This document shows positions 36,805-48,749 of a stretch of 64,000 nucleotides of DNA, one piece after another. A program made the position numbers and the translations under genes. Positions within the stretch are counted from its first letter, which is position 1; each line of letters begins with the position of its first letter. The stretch is from Protopterus annectens (taxonomy: Eukaryota > Chordata > Ceratodontiformes > Protopteridae), in NCBI RefSeq assembly GCF_019279795.1, contig NC_056749.1, positions 575,086,247-575,150,246 on the forward strand, read 5' to 3'. The notes under the pieces are model-generated. The model saw only the letters and a list, made by a program, of their open reading frames with translations, made no database searches and had not been told where the DNA came from.

Positions 36805-37170
36805 TTATTTAAAGGTGAGTGTATTCTCCCAACCTTGTTGATGGCTTCTGTCCCCCACTATTTGGTCAATGACAGTAAACATGAAATTAGCTGTAGGATG
36901 TTTGAGTGTGTGTTGATACAAGGCATTTGTAGTTTTCTTATTCCTTATATTGCTCCTGTGTTCACCAATCCTAATCCTAAGTGAGCGTGATGTTTTGCCT
37001 ACATAAAAGGATGAACACTGACATGTGGCAAGATAAATTACCCAGCTGCTAGGGCAATTCACAAAGATTCTTAAGTCGTACACTTTACTGGTGTTGGCAC
37101 TGCTAAACTGTTTGGTTTTATTAACCTGATTACAGGACATACAATGCCCACATAGAAAAGTGCCCACCAA
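36805..37170 (-). pseudogene. Penelope GIY-YIG endonuclease domain
   Basis: A 121-codon piece. It has a Cys-rich lead (FLCGHCMSCNQVNKT, part of a zinc-binding motif typical before Penelope GIY-YIG), then the nuclease core WVIYLATCQCSSFYVGKTSR (the GIY and YIG equivalents are VIY and YVG), followed by RIGEHRSNIRNKK. The downstream TNALYQHTLKHP is also typical of these elements. The domain nicks target DNA during insertion. It is out of frame with the upstream RT, separated by a frameshift around 37170-37190. Confidence 0.9.
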
Positions 37171-37187
37171 TTAATTTCCACTCATGG

Positions 37188-38400
37188 TCAATTGTTTATA
37201 TTTTGCTCCCCCACTGTCATGGTGTTTGTAATGTGAAAAATAGAGCCCAGTGTTCTACCCCTTCTATATGAAAATTGACACCGATGACCCAGTTGTTGCC
37301 TAAGATAGTCATTGGCAAGCAAGATATTCCAATTTTTGTCCATAATATTTCTAATAATCTGGTGGTTTCTCCTGTATGTGGTTACAAATCTCAAGACACA
37401 ATCCGCTTTATTGACTTTATTAGTCTTATATTCCAATAACTGTGTTCTAGATTGTTTGTCCGAGCATGTTTTAGCTCATGTTATATCAAATGGGTGATAT
37501 CCTCTATCCAAAAATCGTTTAGTGAGGTCCAAACTGGCATCCTCATAATCATCCAATGAAGAACTGATACATTTCATCCGAAGAAACTGGGATTTTGGAA
37601 TATTGCGGACAGTGTGGCGTGGATGCATACTTGATGCATGTAATAGTGTGTTATATTCTGGATATTTCCGATGTATCTTGGTACCCAATGTATTGTCCAG
37701 GTTTCTATAGACAGTAACATCCAAAAATTCAATTGATGTTAAATTGCTATTAACAGTAAATTCAATACCCCACACATTATTATTGAGGTAATCAACGAAT
37801 TCTTGGAGATATTCAGTATCTGCATGCCACACCATCCAGCAATCATCCAGATATCTTCGCCAAATGTCCATTTCTACCAAATAGATATTGTGTGATGTAT
37901 TGTATATCAAACGATCTAGGTAGGCCATAAACAAGTCCGCATAAATGGGAGCAAAGGATGCTCCCATAGCGGTGCCCTGTAGTTGCCAGTAACATTCCCC
38001 TTGAAAGTATAGAATGTTTTTGTTTAAAACATGCTCAGACATACAAATGAGTAGTGTATTAAAGCCAGGTGGATATAGATTGGTCTTATCAAGCCAAAAC
38101 TGGAGTGCTTGTAATCCTGCCCAATGAGGAATGCTTGTATATAGAGATTTAACATCCAGTGTACATAGTAACCAATCCGGTTCGATTTGTGTCTCCTCTA
38201 TGATCTGCAAAAATTGCGTTGTCTTTAATCCTTGCTCTAACCTGAACTAGAAGTGGTTGCAATTGTTGTGTAAGAAACACTGATAGGGGTTCCGTCAGTG
38301 AACCATGATCAGAAACAATCGGTCTTCCTGGTGGAGAAGTCAAAGATTTATGTATTTTGGGTAATAAATATAATACTTGTTTACATGGGTCCTTGACCAT
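37188..38400 (-). pseudogene. Penelope reverse transcriptase
   Basis: Reverse transcriptase in several pieces. First LPKIHKSLTSPPGRPIVSDH and GSLTEPLSVF (38400-38220), then a frameshift near 38210. Next come the core TLDVKSLYTSIPH (first catalytic Asp), QGTAMGASFAPIYADLFMAY and the catalytic WRRYLDDCWMVW (YLDD intact), then IEFLDVTVYRN and the thumb region to RGYHPFDIT, ending at an in-frame TGA (37476-37478). The frame then stays open to 37188 (AKTCSDKQSRTQL, LRFVTTYRRNHQ). An upstream ADKGGAVVILD segment lies near 38570-38620 in another frame. This copies element RNA into DNA, related to telomerase-type RTs. Confidence 0.9.
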
Positions 38401-38729
38401 AAGATGTTTGGCTGTATTAGATTATATAATCCCTTTGTCAACTGCATTCTGCAAAAATGCATCAATCTCCTTTTTGAATGTAGGAGTAGGATCTATGCCC
38501 ATATACATGTAACATTTTGAGTCCGACAATTGTCAAAGACCCTCTTGGATGTAATAATCCATGTCCAGAATAACAACAGCACCACCTTTATCTGCCTGAA
38601 GGATAGCTATTTTGTTATTTTTCAATTCCATCAAGGCCTTCCTTTCTACCTCGTTTATGTTATCCTGTAATATATCAATAGTATATGGTGGAAAGTGTAA
38701 TTCCCTGAGCACAGCCTGTTGAAATGCAG

Positions 38730-39833
38730 CTACATGGGTATTGACAGGGGGTTGAAATGTGGACTTAAACGAAATTCAGTAGGTCTTTGAGAGTTGCTGT
38801 TACCTTTATCTGAGAAAAATATTTTGAGGTTAAGACAACGGCAAAACTCTAGCAAATCAGTAACAGTTTGATATTGATCACAGAAAAAACTCGGTATAAA
38901 TCCCAAGCCTTCATTTAAAATCCTTTGTTGGTCCAAAGTTAGTACAGTTTTTGAAAGATTAAGAACATTATTGAACACGGTCTCATTTATTTCAATAGTA
39001 CTTGAATCAACCCATCTATTGAGTCCATATCTAGGCCTTTTTGAGTGTTTACGCCCACCTCTGCATTTGGTGTTCCTCCTAAAGGGATAGGGACATTACT
39101 TTTCTTTTTGGCCGGTGAACTCACTGATGGTACACCTTCACTGTCGGTAAGAAAAGACTCCTCACCCGAGGTACTGGTATACATTTGGTCTTTACGTTTG
39201 AGAATAGGTCTAGGCCTTTTTCTTGTCTCTGCCCTACCCATTACCCAATGCCATGTCTTTAAATCTAACGGACCTTTGAATTTCAAATGGACGTCCACGA
39301 CTGTAATCTGTAACGTCCCTATTGAATTTTTTAATTTTCCTTTCCTTTGTTAACTTATCATATTGGGTTAATTCTTTGGATAAGTTCGTAACCATGGTTA
39401 CATAGTTACTGGTAGACTCAAATTGTTTACATTTAGTACTAAGATCCTTAACTTCTGCTATATTCATGTCAATTGCTCTTTTGTAATAGCCAACCAGTAT
39501 TTTTACCAATCTCATGGAACCTTCCTGTATAGCCTCATTCCATTCCTCAGTCAGCCTCTGTTCAGATCTGCTGACCATTGGTTTTAACCTGCTCCGAAGT
39601 CCCCTGGGAACTAATTTTTTGAATAAATAGGCTTTAAATAACCTAAGGTGCCATATATTGGCACGTAATCCTTTGAGTGCTTTTTCTAAATTAATGAAAG
39701 CTGATTGGCATTCATCTTGTAAAAGAGAAGAGTTTTCATTATTCATGTTGTTGCTTGGGATGGAATCAAGCCCAAATACTTTGATATCCTCCCGATCAGC
39801 ACACAACCCTTCTAAAATATTATCCAAATCCAT
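38730..39833 (-). pseudogene. Penelope N-terminal region
   Basis: A charged, probably helical N-terminal region beginning with MDLDNILEGLCADRED (39833). It continues through ALKGLRANIWHLRLFKAYLFKKL and VKILVGYYKRAIDM to GRPFEIQRSVRFKD, then in a second frame with KRPRPILKRKD and SPAKKKSNVPIPLGG (39298-38987), and a third piece with VLNLSKTVLTLDQQRIL (38978-38730). It carries no enzymatic motif that I recognise. The shifts between the three pieces show decay. Position and the final NLSKTVLT-like motif are typical of vertebrate Penelope-like elements. Confidence 0.75.
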
Positions 39834-40697
39834 GGTCTGTGAATATTAAAAGTCACCGAGAGATGAACTATACTCAATTATCCAAAATAGACAGGGAAGG
39901 TGTATAGGTAGAGTAAGGCAAATGACAAGAAAAAGACCTTGCTATATTATAAGGCCTAGGCCAAGACAACTAATACAAAGTTAAGTATATAAAATATTAA
40001 AGCGTAGTTGCCAATCTATTAAATATCAGTACCTCCAAGCCCCATATAGTGTGATGTATTCCACAGAGTTAATAAGCAGGTTATAAAGACCAAAAACACC
40101 AATCAACAAGGTATAAAAATGAAGTAGCAGGAGGGACAATATCCATATACCCAATATACTTTGCTGAAAATGACAAAATCAGGTAGACATATAGTGTCCT
40201 ACTGGATAGTCATACATAATTATAGATATAGTATATATACTGGTTTGTTATATCAAGAGAGAGAGTACACACTATATAATTATTCACCACGCAGCCAACA
40301 GCAATCTAACTGTTGTTACAAATATACATCCACCAAAAGTTATAATATATACTAAAAAACAAGAAGATTGATGGTTATTGTCAAAAGATAATCCAGAATT
40401 ACCAAGACAAACCACCATGAACTAGAATGTATCACAATTTAGTATCCTGTTTAGCATAGTAAATTAACACCATATCCCATCAAAATTTAACATCTAGCCA
40501 AGAACAGAAGACGATGTATATTGATCATTAGCTAGACCATGAGGTTCCAAATATAAATCTAAATGTAAAAACATAAGGTATTATATATGCATAAGTGTAT
40601 CACATATATACTCTAATTGCCATTCATAATACTCCTGGATGTAGAACCATCTACATATACTAACTGTAGATTTCACCGTAATTTAATGTGTATGTAT

Positions 40698-40709
40698 AAA
40701 AGTATTATG
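40698..40709. repeat. Penelope target-site duplication, right copy
   Basis: The 12-bp aaaagtattatg is identical to 36059-36070. The hAT module sequence resumes directly after it (ccttctgctgtaggatc), as in copy 1. Confidence 0.92.
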
Positions 40710-42270
40710 CCTTCTGCTGTAGGATCACACTACAGGGTACATCAGATGTGAAATTATGCACACTTTGCGCACTGTTCAGTCTCTACCTAGCTACTTACAA
40801 AAGCTGTAAGTTTCATGCCTTGTAATGAGCAAAACAGTTATATCAGCATATAACTTCTAGCAAGAGCAATTATTAATTCAGATCATAGCCAATCCAACAA
40901 GTTTACCTTGTAACATAGTACTTGTTTGGAGAAACTTCACTCCCCAGATGCAACTGTCACATGCAGTGTCAACAAAATGCACAGCACTACATCTAGTAAG
41001 ACATAGACAAATACGCGTTTATGGACCTCCAGCACTGACATTACTCCAAAGGGATTATCAGTGTTCAATTCTTCATACAGCTGTACTGCATCAATATCAG
41101 CAAATGCAATGTGGGTTAACAGACAATTTATCTTCAGTAACTACCAAGAGCTCCTGTGTGTTGAGGAAGCCAAATGTAGCACTGCGAGCTGTAAGCAGAG
41201 TGAACTTGTCCTTCACAGATGACAGTGCAACAACAAGAGTGTTGAAAGTTGACTTTAAAAATCTGTTCAGGACTAAAATTACAATCATTTAGTGCATAAC
41301 CAAAAAGCCTCTTTCCTGGGTGTCACCTGCTCTGCACCAGGAACCTTCAATCCAATTTTTCAATCAAAAAGTTGCATTTGCCATTTTTACCTTGCTGCCC
41401 TGTATTCTGTTAAAAGCCTTGTCAGTTCATCAAGCAAATCACTGCTTGATAATTTGCATGGAAGAGCTTTGCAAACTGTTACGGACTTGTTCAACCTACT
41501 AATGCATCATACCAGACCACCAGTGCTATTAAAACTTAACACTTCTTGTACTGCTCAGCAATGCTGCTTCAGATATGCCTTGCCTTTTGTAAGTTCTGCC
41601 ACTGAAACCAAGGCATTGCAAAGTGCACCCACTTCAGATTACACTGCTTTGACACTCTCCCAACACTTCACCACACTGCTTTGATGCTCTCCCTACACTT
41701 CACCCTGGTCCAAGTGGCTTTACAGTTACACCCGTCACACTGCTTTGACACTCTCCCTACACTTCAACCTGGTCCAAGTGGCTTTACAGTTAGACCAGAC
41801 ACATGGCAAAATACTTTGTACTAGAGTTAGAATGTAAAGTGTACATTCATTGCAGATTACCAAAGAATGAAACAGCATCTACTGAAAAGTTTGCATCAGC
41901 AATTACTAGATTGAGATTGTGTGACAGCCACAGGGTACAAGAAATTCATGTGGATGTAAAGACAAAATTCTTGCCTGAACAGTTTCCTTTCATATTAACA
42001 GCCATTGTCATAACCCTGGCCACTGCAGTTTTATGAACTCCCCAACTTCACTTCACTTCATTTAACACAATGTCACTGAGAAAGCCAGCAGCAGCCTCAG
42101 TAGCCTGGAGGAAGGAGAAAAGTACACATTTCCTTCCAGTTTCATTGCATTCAGCAATACAGTCAGCGACATTTCTATATGCAATGTCACAGTGAAATGT
42201 TACGCTTTTCAAACTGTCATCTCTACTAGTCACTTAAAACAGTAGGCTTGTCACAATTCATGTTAAACTG
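40710..42270 (-). pseudogene. Decayed hAT transposase 3' module 2, copy 2
   Basis: Counterpart of 7880-9500, interrupted at its left edge by the Penelope insertion. Minus-strand pieces match the hAT C-terminal half in several frames, all broken. The local duplication around cactgctttgacactctcc (41640-41790) is also present here, so it predates block duplication. One subterminal-type unit follows near 42165-42280. Confidence 0.65.
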
Positions 42271-42553
42271 TACCATTGTCAGATAATTGATCAAAGACTG
42301 ACAATGACCCTATTGGCAGTAGACAACTATACCTTCAGTACACATGCAAGAAACATGATCAGCTTCGCTATACCCACTCAGGTAAGTTACAATATAGAAG
42401 TGCACAGCTGACCATACTTTGTGCTTACCTGCCAACTCCACTGTAGTGCTTCCCTACAGGAACTCACATACTACAGAACTGTTGTGCCTTCTGCTTACAA
42501 CTGCAAGCAAGTCATACAAAATTTGCACACTGTTATTCATACCTAGCCACTTT

Positions 42554-45245
42554 CTAAAACCGCACTTTTCTTGCCTTGCACTGAGCAAATCTATCAATTA
42601 TATCAGCAGAGTCCATCTGGCAAGATATTTCATTATTAATAGAAATCATAGCCAAGCCCACAAGTCTATCCTGTAGCATAGTACTTCTTAAGTATGTTTT
42701 GATTAGTTGGAGTTTGGAGAAGCTTCTCTTCCCAGATGCAACTGTCACTGGCAGAGGCAACAAAATGCGTAGAGCTACCACTCCTTGTGGGAATATCTCC
42801 ACTAACCCTCGCTTTTTCATTACATTAAGGACATCCAGTGCTGATGACCCCTTAGGAATAATGTGGCAAAGGGTTTTTAATTCCTCATACAGCTCTACTG
42901 CATCGATATCAGCAGAGTCATTGTGGGTTAAAAGATTCTGAAAGTCTTTACAGAGCTGCAATAGCTTATCAGAAACAGTAGAGAGGTCTTGTATGTTGTA
43001 GAGGAAGCCAAAAGTAGCACTATGAGCTGCAAGTTGCGTGAACCTGTCCTGCACAGATGACAGTGCAACATCAACAAGAGAGTTAAAGTTGACTTTAAAA
43101 TTCTGTTCAGGACTAATTAAACATCATCAGCTTCATAATCAAAAAGCTTCCTCTTTTTCCTGGGTCTCGCCTCATCTGCACCAGGAAACTTGAGTTCTAC
43201 CTCCAGTTCTTCAGCTAGCTCAGTAGCAGTCACTTTTGCCTGTTCGTACCCTGTGGCCCTGTATTCTGTTAAAAACCTTTTCAGTTCTTCAAGCAGAATT
43301 ACTGACTGATCAATTTGCATGGATGAGCTTTGTAAAAGTTTACTGACTTGTCCAACCTTTACTAATACATCATACCAGACTACCAGCGCTATTAAAAACT
43401 TAGCACTTTTCATTGTACTGCTCAGTGATGCTGCTTCTGAATATGCCTTAGGATCCTTCCCTTTTGTAAGTTCTGCCACTGAAACCAAGGCATCATAAAC
43501 TGCACCCACTTGGTATCTCACTGCTTTCACACTTTCTACCCTACACTCCCACCTGGTCTCACACAGTGGCTTTACAGTTAGGCCTGACACATTATCCCGA
43601 AATATTTTGTACCTCTGAGTAGAGGATGTAAACAGTGTACATTTGTTGCAGATTACCAAAGAATGAAACAGCATCTAGTGAAGACTTTGCAGCATCACCA
43701 ATTACTAGATTGAGATTATGACAGCCACAGGGTACAAAAAATGCACGAGGATTTAAGGCCAAGATTCTGGCCTGAACACCAGAATGTTTCCCCTTCGTAT
43801 TAGAGCCATTGTCATAACCCTGGCCTCTGCAGTTTTCGAGGGGAACTCCCAAACTTTTGAGTTCATTTAATACAATGTCTGTCAAAAAACCCCCAGTAGT
43901 CTCAGTAACCTGGAGGAAGGACAAGAAGTACTCCTTAACTTCCACACTTTCATTGCATTCAGCAATACGGACAGTCAGTGACATCTGTTCCTGATGACTG
44001 CAGTCAGGAGTGCAATCCAATATAATGGAATAGTACTTTGCATTGGTTATCTTTTGCAAAATAGTGTCTCTGACATTAACATTATCAACTCATTCTGGAT
44101 TGTTTTCCCCAAGTAGTGATCATGGATCTCGGCATTACTGATACAACGAAGATGCTCTTGTATTACTGGATCAAACTTGCCCAACAGCTGCACTAACCCG
44201 AGGAAGTTGCCATTACCACTTGTAAAGAGTCTATCTTCACTACCCCTAAAGGCCAAGTTATGTTGGGACAAGTACTGACAGATTGCAAGCAGTCTTTCCA
44301 GAACATTTCTCCAGTATTTCCTCTCAGACTTAATCATGTTCTCACGGTGGTGATCAATGGTGGAGCTATTCTTAAGCCTCAAGTGCAAGTCACTCCACTT
44401 AGCAGCAGCTTCTTTATGTTTCACTGATCGCTCATGTTCTATAAGCTTTTGTCCCAAATTTTTCCAGTCACATGTTCCTGTACTAGACAGGGCAACTAAA
44501 TGAGTACTGCTAAAGAGTTTGCAGCAAAAACAAAATACCAAGTCACTACTTTCGGAATAGACCAACCAAGACCTTCTGACTGTCTCACCATTTGTAAGTC
44601 ATTTATTATAAAAGATGGGATTGAATCTTCTAAGGTGATCATCATAGGGGAAACTGTGATTCATTATCTGAACAGGCCCTGCAGCACTTAACAGACAGTG
44701 AACTTTATCATCCATGGGATCTGGCCATTTACCAGGGTCACTATGGACTTCCCTGTGTGTTACTGGATCTGCTTCCTTACTTTCCGCCTCACATACATCT
44801 AGTTGGTCAGATAAATGATCTGCTCCTAGCTCTGACCACACAGGAATAGAGTCAATGGATGCCCCAGACACTGACTGAGCTCCACACTCTGTCACACTTG
44901 GCATAACCACCTGCAAGGTCAGAGCCATCATCACACACCTCTGACTCAGATTCATTATCTGCACATCCAGTACCAGTATTCTCAACATCTACCATACAGC
45001 AAGCATCGCTGGGACTTTGGCAGGAACCGTCACTTTCACCTGGTCTGGAAGGACTGCTTGGCACCTCAGTGAATTCTGCCTCTTGAAGCATTTCACTGTC
45101 TTGCCACTGACTGCTGTCTACTGTCTGACTAGACTGCATAAATCTCATCATTGAAGCACGTAAACTAGCCACTTGCAATTCTCTCTGAGCCTTTCTTTTT
45201 CTATTTGCTGCACCAGAAAGCTTCTTTGGACCTTTTTCTGGCTGT
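42554..45245 (-). pseudogene. hAT transposase, ZMYM1-like (copy 2, with N-terminus)
   Basis: A transposase of roughly 880-900 codons when read across lesions. The N-terminus has the lysine-rich KLSGAANRKRKAQRELQ segment typical of ZMYM1-like hAT proteins, followed by an acidic linker. Next are the TTF/BED-type zinc finger (FCFCCKLFS ... HERSVKHKEA, about 44410-44550), the first catalytic Asp in ILDCTPD (about 44004-44026), the second in GYDNGSN (about 43803-43820), and the hAT dimerisation region (SFSKLQLIKTYLRST, about 42700-42740). Lesions differ from copy 1: a frameshift near 44860, a short deletion after ELIMLMS (about 44070), one near 43640 and one near 43120 (EADDV stop). A splice-acceptor-like tatttttaacag precedes the coding exon at about 45246-45257, implying an upstream leader exon. 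Confidence 0.9.
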
Positions 45246-45705
45246 CTGTTAAAAATAAAGTTTGGAAATTCAAATGTTAGGAAAGGAAAATGCAATGTTC
45301 ATAAACTCCCTCAATTCTTATAGCTGCCTACCTGCCCAAGTCTTGCAATTCACCCAACTAGACCTTGCAACTACAACTGGTTGTATTAGAGCCAGCTTTA
45401 TACTATACAAAATTACACTATACAACACCAGACCACTGTACAGGCTTGTCAATTTCTGCCACTAGACAGCAAATTCAAATCAAGAATAAAGTCATCTGGA
45501 ACTACAGCTTGCATACATTGAGCACATTTACCCCCGGCTCATTCTATCCATTTGTAAACATTTGGAATGCTATTACTGTACTGGTTTATAAAGTGACGAC
45601 ATGGCTCAATTTCATCTAATTTACTATCCACACAGATCGTGCCTACAATTTAAGGCAACAGGAATGCTCTTCAGTTGTCATGGAAGTGGTTACCGATTCA
45701 CAGAT

Positions 45706-45830
45706 GCAGAGGATGTGGTATTCATGGCAGAGGATGTGGTATTCATGGCAGAGGATGTGGTATTCATGGCAGAGGATGTGGTATTCATGGCAGAGGATGT
45801 GGTATTCATGGCAGAGGAGGCGGTATTCAT
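45706..45830. repeat. 21-bp minisatellite
   Basis: Six tandem copies of the 21-bp unit gcagaggatgtggtattcat plus g start at 45706, 45727, 45748, 45769, 45790 and 45811. The first five are perfect and the last has gaggcgg. Because 21 is a multiple of three, all three frames on both strands stay open, which creates spurious repetitive ORFs. Confidence 0.97.
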
Positions 45831-47972
45831 TGAAGCTTCCAGATATTTCAGTTGGTTCCAATCAAGTTCAAGGTAACTTGTTTCTGAAAGATCTATGAAG
45901 GACGAAACATTAATGCAAACACACTGTATGTTACGCTACAAAAAAAAAAAAACACACAACACCATTGATGCTCCCACAGACAATCCTAAGTCACTTATAC
46001 AAGTCCACTGGAGAACCCCCCTAAAATATGATTGTTACTGCCAGTACAACATCTCCTTGAGATATTATAGCACAGTCTGTTCCTTAGATAAGACCTATTA
46101 AGACAGCCACAATTGCTTCTTTCACTTTTACTACAAAATATTTATATATAAAACCAGCACACAAATTACTTGATGTTAAATCATATTACCATGCAATTTA
46201 CATTTTTGATGCGAGATCAGTGTACTGCAAACTGAAAACAAATTCACATTTTTGATGTAGTTAGAAAGTCACACTGAAGCAGTAGAATTAAATCACACCA
46301 TGTTTACAAAGGTCACTGCTATTGTACATAGAGTCTATCACTAACACTGCTATTCCTCCACTATGGCAAGAATGCCAAGTAAATTCAATTATTTCTTCCT
46401 ACATGTTTTAATCAATAGGTATTCTGAACTTCAGCAGCAGGCGAGAAAAAACCTACACCACCAAATACCTTTGCAGGTAACTGCACTGAACTGTCCTACA
46501 CATTTTCAAAAGGAAAATTACAGCTAAATAGCGAGGCACTGTGGTATATAGCCATTACACACATTCTCTACGTTTACAATTAGTAACGTCATTCTCACAG
46601 CAACCAACTAGTAACATCATTCTCACAGCAGCCAACAACTTAAAACTTTTCTCTGAGTGTTAGTAACTCAAACAAAATGCAGCAGTGCAAGAGAAGCCAT
46701 AAATACTAAACATCTGCACTGCAACTATGGTAGTAGAAGTACAAATCTGCATTCAAATGCAGTTCAGAGAGAGTTAAACTAAAACAAACTTCCAGTGCAC
46801 GCATGCTCACTCAGCTTTGTTTCCTCGAGCACCCACATTGCGACATTTAATTTGCCACTGCTCATTAAATTGACAGTAAACTGATACACCAAAATGTTGC
46901 AACACAAAAGAAACTCAGAAGAAACTCAGCCGTGTAAAACTGCATTGCCCAACAGCAAAAAGGTGAGCGAGAGTTATATAGCATTTCACAAAATCAGAAG
47001 GTAAAGTCACCACAAATAAGCCTTCAAAAAGATGCACTAGCAATGCTTATGCTGCTATCAAACATGCTTTCACATACTACTGATCTGCAGTAAAATAAAT
47101 CAAGTACATCACAAAAGAATCAAAGCAGAAATCTGTTCAGTCAAATAGGCTACTATGGTTAAACAATGGGTGAAATGAAATAAAGCAAAAAGCTAACTTC
47201 ATGAAGCATTCTAATAGTTCTATTTTCCTCACAGTCCTTGTACCATGCAAAAAAGCCTGCATTATATTTCACTTAATAAAAAAAAAAGAAACAAAATTGT
47301 TATCAGGTAATACACAAGTACACAAGCTAAAATAAAACTGCCTCAAGCCAGGTTCTTACGTAGTTATTGCTGTAGAACCCAACACATTAACTTGCACAAA
47401 ATTCTGCCTGTACAATTAACCACGTTTATACACAAACAGCCTATATTTAAATAGCACTATAGAGGGGTCATTAACAGCATCCCCTTAGCTGGCCCTGCTT
47501 CTCCTCAATTCAGAGTCTTGATAGCTATGGACTAACCGAACATGAGTATTGTGTAAATTCCCTTTTTCAAACATAAGTACGGTGCAGGAGAAATATACTG
47601 CATTTAAAAACCAATATACTCAATTCTATATAACAAAACAAGTCCACAGGTCCCATTAAGGTGCACGCAACAAACAGACATGACAGGACCACTCGGGAAC
47701 ACTAGCAATAAAACCACTAATACATGCTAAAATTGAGTACCAAGAAACTGTGCTGTGAAACAATACTAACGAAGTGAACTAAACAAGGGCACCCAGAGTG
47801 AACCAATCAAAATATTCCTGAAAACAGGGGAAAAAAATCCAGGAGTAGAAATTAAGCATACGTAACCTTAAACTGGACACTCACATACTAATATTAGTCT
47901 AACCCTTGTTACTATGGCTAAACATACTTTAACCTTAAATTGGACGCTGACCAAAGTAATAAATTCACACAA

Positions 47973-48235
47973 TTACATGCTTCCCTGGCCCCTGCTTTTT
48001 TCAAACATGGTAAAAAAAAATGCTTGCCTGCTTCCACCAAAGTAATCAATTCAATCACACAATTACATGCTTCCCTGGCCCCTGCTTTTTTCACAAACAC
48101 ATGGTACAAAATGCTTGCCTGCTTCCTTCACAAATAAATCCCAAGCGCTGCTTCTTTAAAAGAATACAGTTACATGCTTCCCTGGCCCCTGCTTTTTCCA
48201 CACACAAAAAAAAAAAAAAACACTTGCCTGCTTCC
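47973..48235. repeat. Three-copy ~90-107-bp tandem repeat
   Basis: A unit containing ttacatgcttccctggcc and cctgctttttt, then an A-rich run, tgcttgcctgcttcc and a spacer, starts at 47973, 48063 and 48170. Copies differ mainly by A-tract length. Confidence 0.88.
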
Positions 48236-48436
48236 TTCCCAAATATAATAAATCCCCAGACCCCAATCCTTCACTTAACTCTAGCCACCGAAATTCAAGC
48301 CAAAAGGATGGTATTCTAACCCAAAACATGCTTGGTTCCTTCTGTAGTAGTCCACGTGGAAGAACTCCAACTCAAAACCCAGCAAACACGTCCACTAAGT
48401 CCCAAAATAAAACTTTAATGAATGATAAACAGCTGC

Positions 48437-48620
48437 TCCCGCCTCTCAGCTTGTCAAGGAAAGAAGGAATGAGAGGCGGGAGTTAGCCCTTTATATAGTG
48501 TTATTGGCTCAGTGGCCGTGATGTCAGTGGTGCGAAAACACCACTGATAGGTCAATTTAAATAATGCTCAGAGCAGCCACTTGCATCACCTCCTGCATGT
48601 ACGTCATGCAGGGGGAGGCA
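48437..48620. repeat. Cluster of three hairpins near the hAT 5' end
   Basis: Three consecutive inverted repeats: ctcccgcctctca with tgagaggcgggag (48437-48482); tcagtggtg with caccactga around cgaaaa (about 48525-48550); and cctcctgcatg with catgcagggggagg (about 48589-48618). They lie in a GC-richer stretch that could include the promoter of the transposase, though no clear core promoter is visible. Confidence 0.7.
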
Positions 48621-48749
48621 ATGAGTGACAGGACATGGCTAAAGGTGGGGGCTTCAGAGGGGGAGGGCGTTGCTAGGCTACCTAGCTAGTCTCTCACTCT
48701 CGGTGAAAGAAAGAAAAAAAAAATGTTTATCTTGCTGTTGTTCACACAC

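Larger units (their letters stand above)
36071..40697 (-). mobile_element. Penelope-like retroelement (RT plus GIY-YIG)
   Basis: A 4627-bp insertion bounded by a 12-bp TSD and absent from the orthologous point of block copy 1. On the minus strand it encodes, 5' to 3', an N-terminal region (39833-38987), a connector with NLSKTVLTLDQQRILNEGL (38978-38730), a reverse transcriptase (38400-37188) and a C-terminal GIY-YIG endonuclease (37170-36805). The 5' part (39850-40697) and 3' part (36071-36800) are AT-rich and noncoding. The RT-then-GIY-YIG order identifies the Penelope-like class; the vertebrate Neptune/Poseidon types look closest, but I cannot assign the clade firmly. Several frameshifts and stops make it defective. 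Confidence 0.93.
30361..44990. repeat. Duplicated block, copy 2
   Basis: Direct repeat of 2281-12258. Alignment is collinear from 30361 to 36070, is interrupted by a Penelope-like insertion (36071-40697), and resumes at 40698 through about 44990, where copy 1 enters its gap. The short stretch before 32462 is shared host-like flank with no recognised gene; 32470 onward is hAT. Differences are scattered substitutions and indels, too many to be read errors but few enough for either a recent duplication or divergent haplotypes. Confidence 0.93.
45246..48430 (-). other. hAT 5' leader/intron region
   Basis: About 3.2 kb without protein similarity lies between the transposase exon and the palindrome-rich right end. 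A probable splice acceptor sits at its left edge. It contains two small tandem arrays, annotated separately (45706-45830 and 47973-48235), and a local repeat of tcattctcacagcarccaac (46590-46640). The donor exon was not located. Confidence 0.55.

Noticed and set aside
45643-45898. Open frames with repeats such as AEDVVFM or RMWYSWQ
   Set aside because: Products of a 21-bp minisatellite whose unit is a multiple of three, so every frame stays open by chance.
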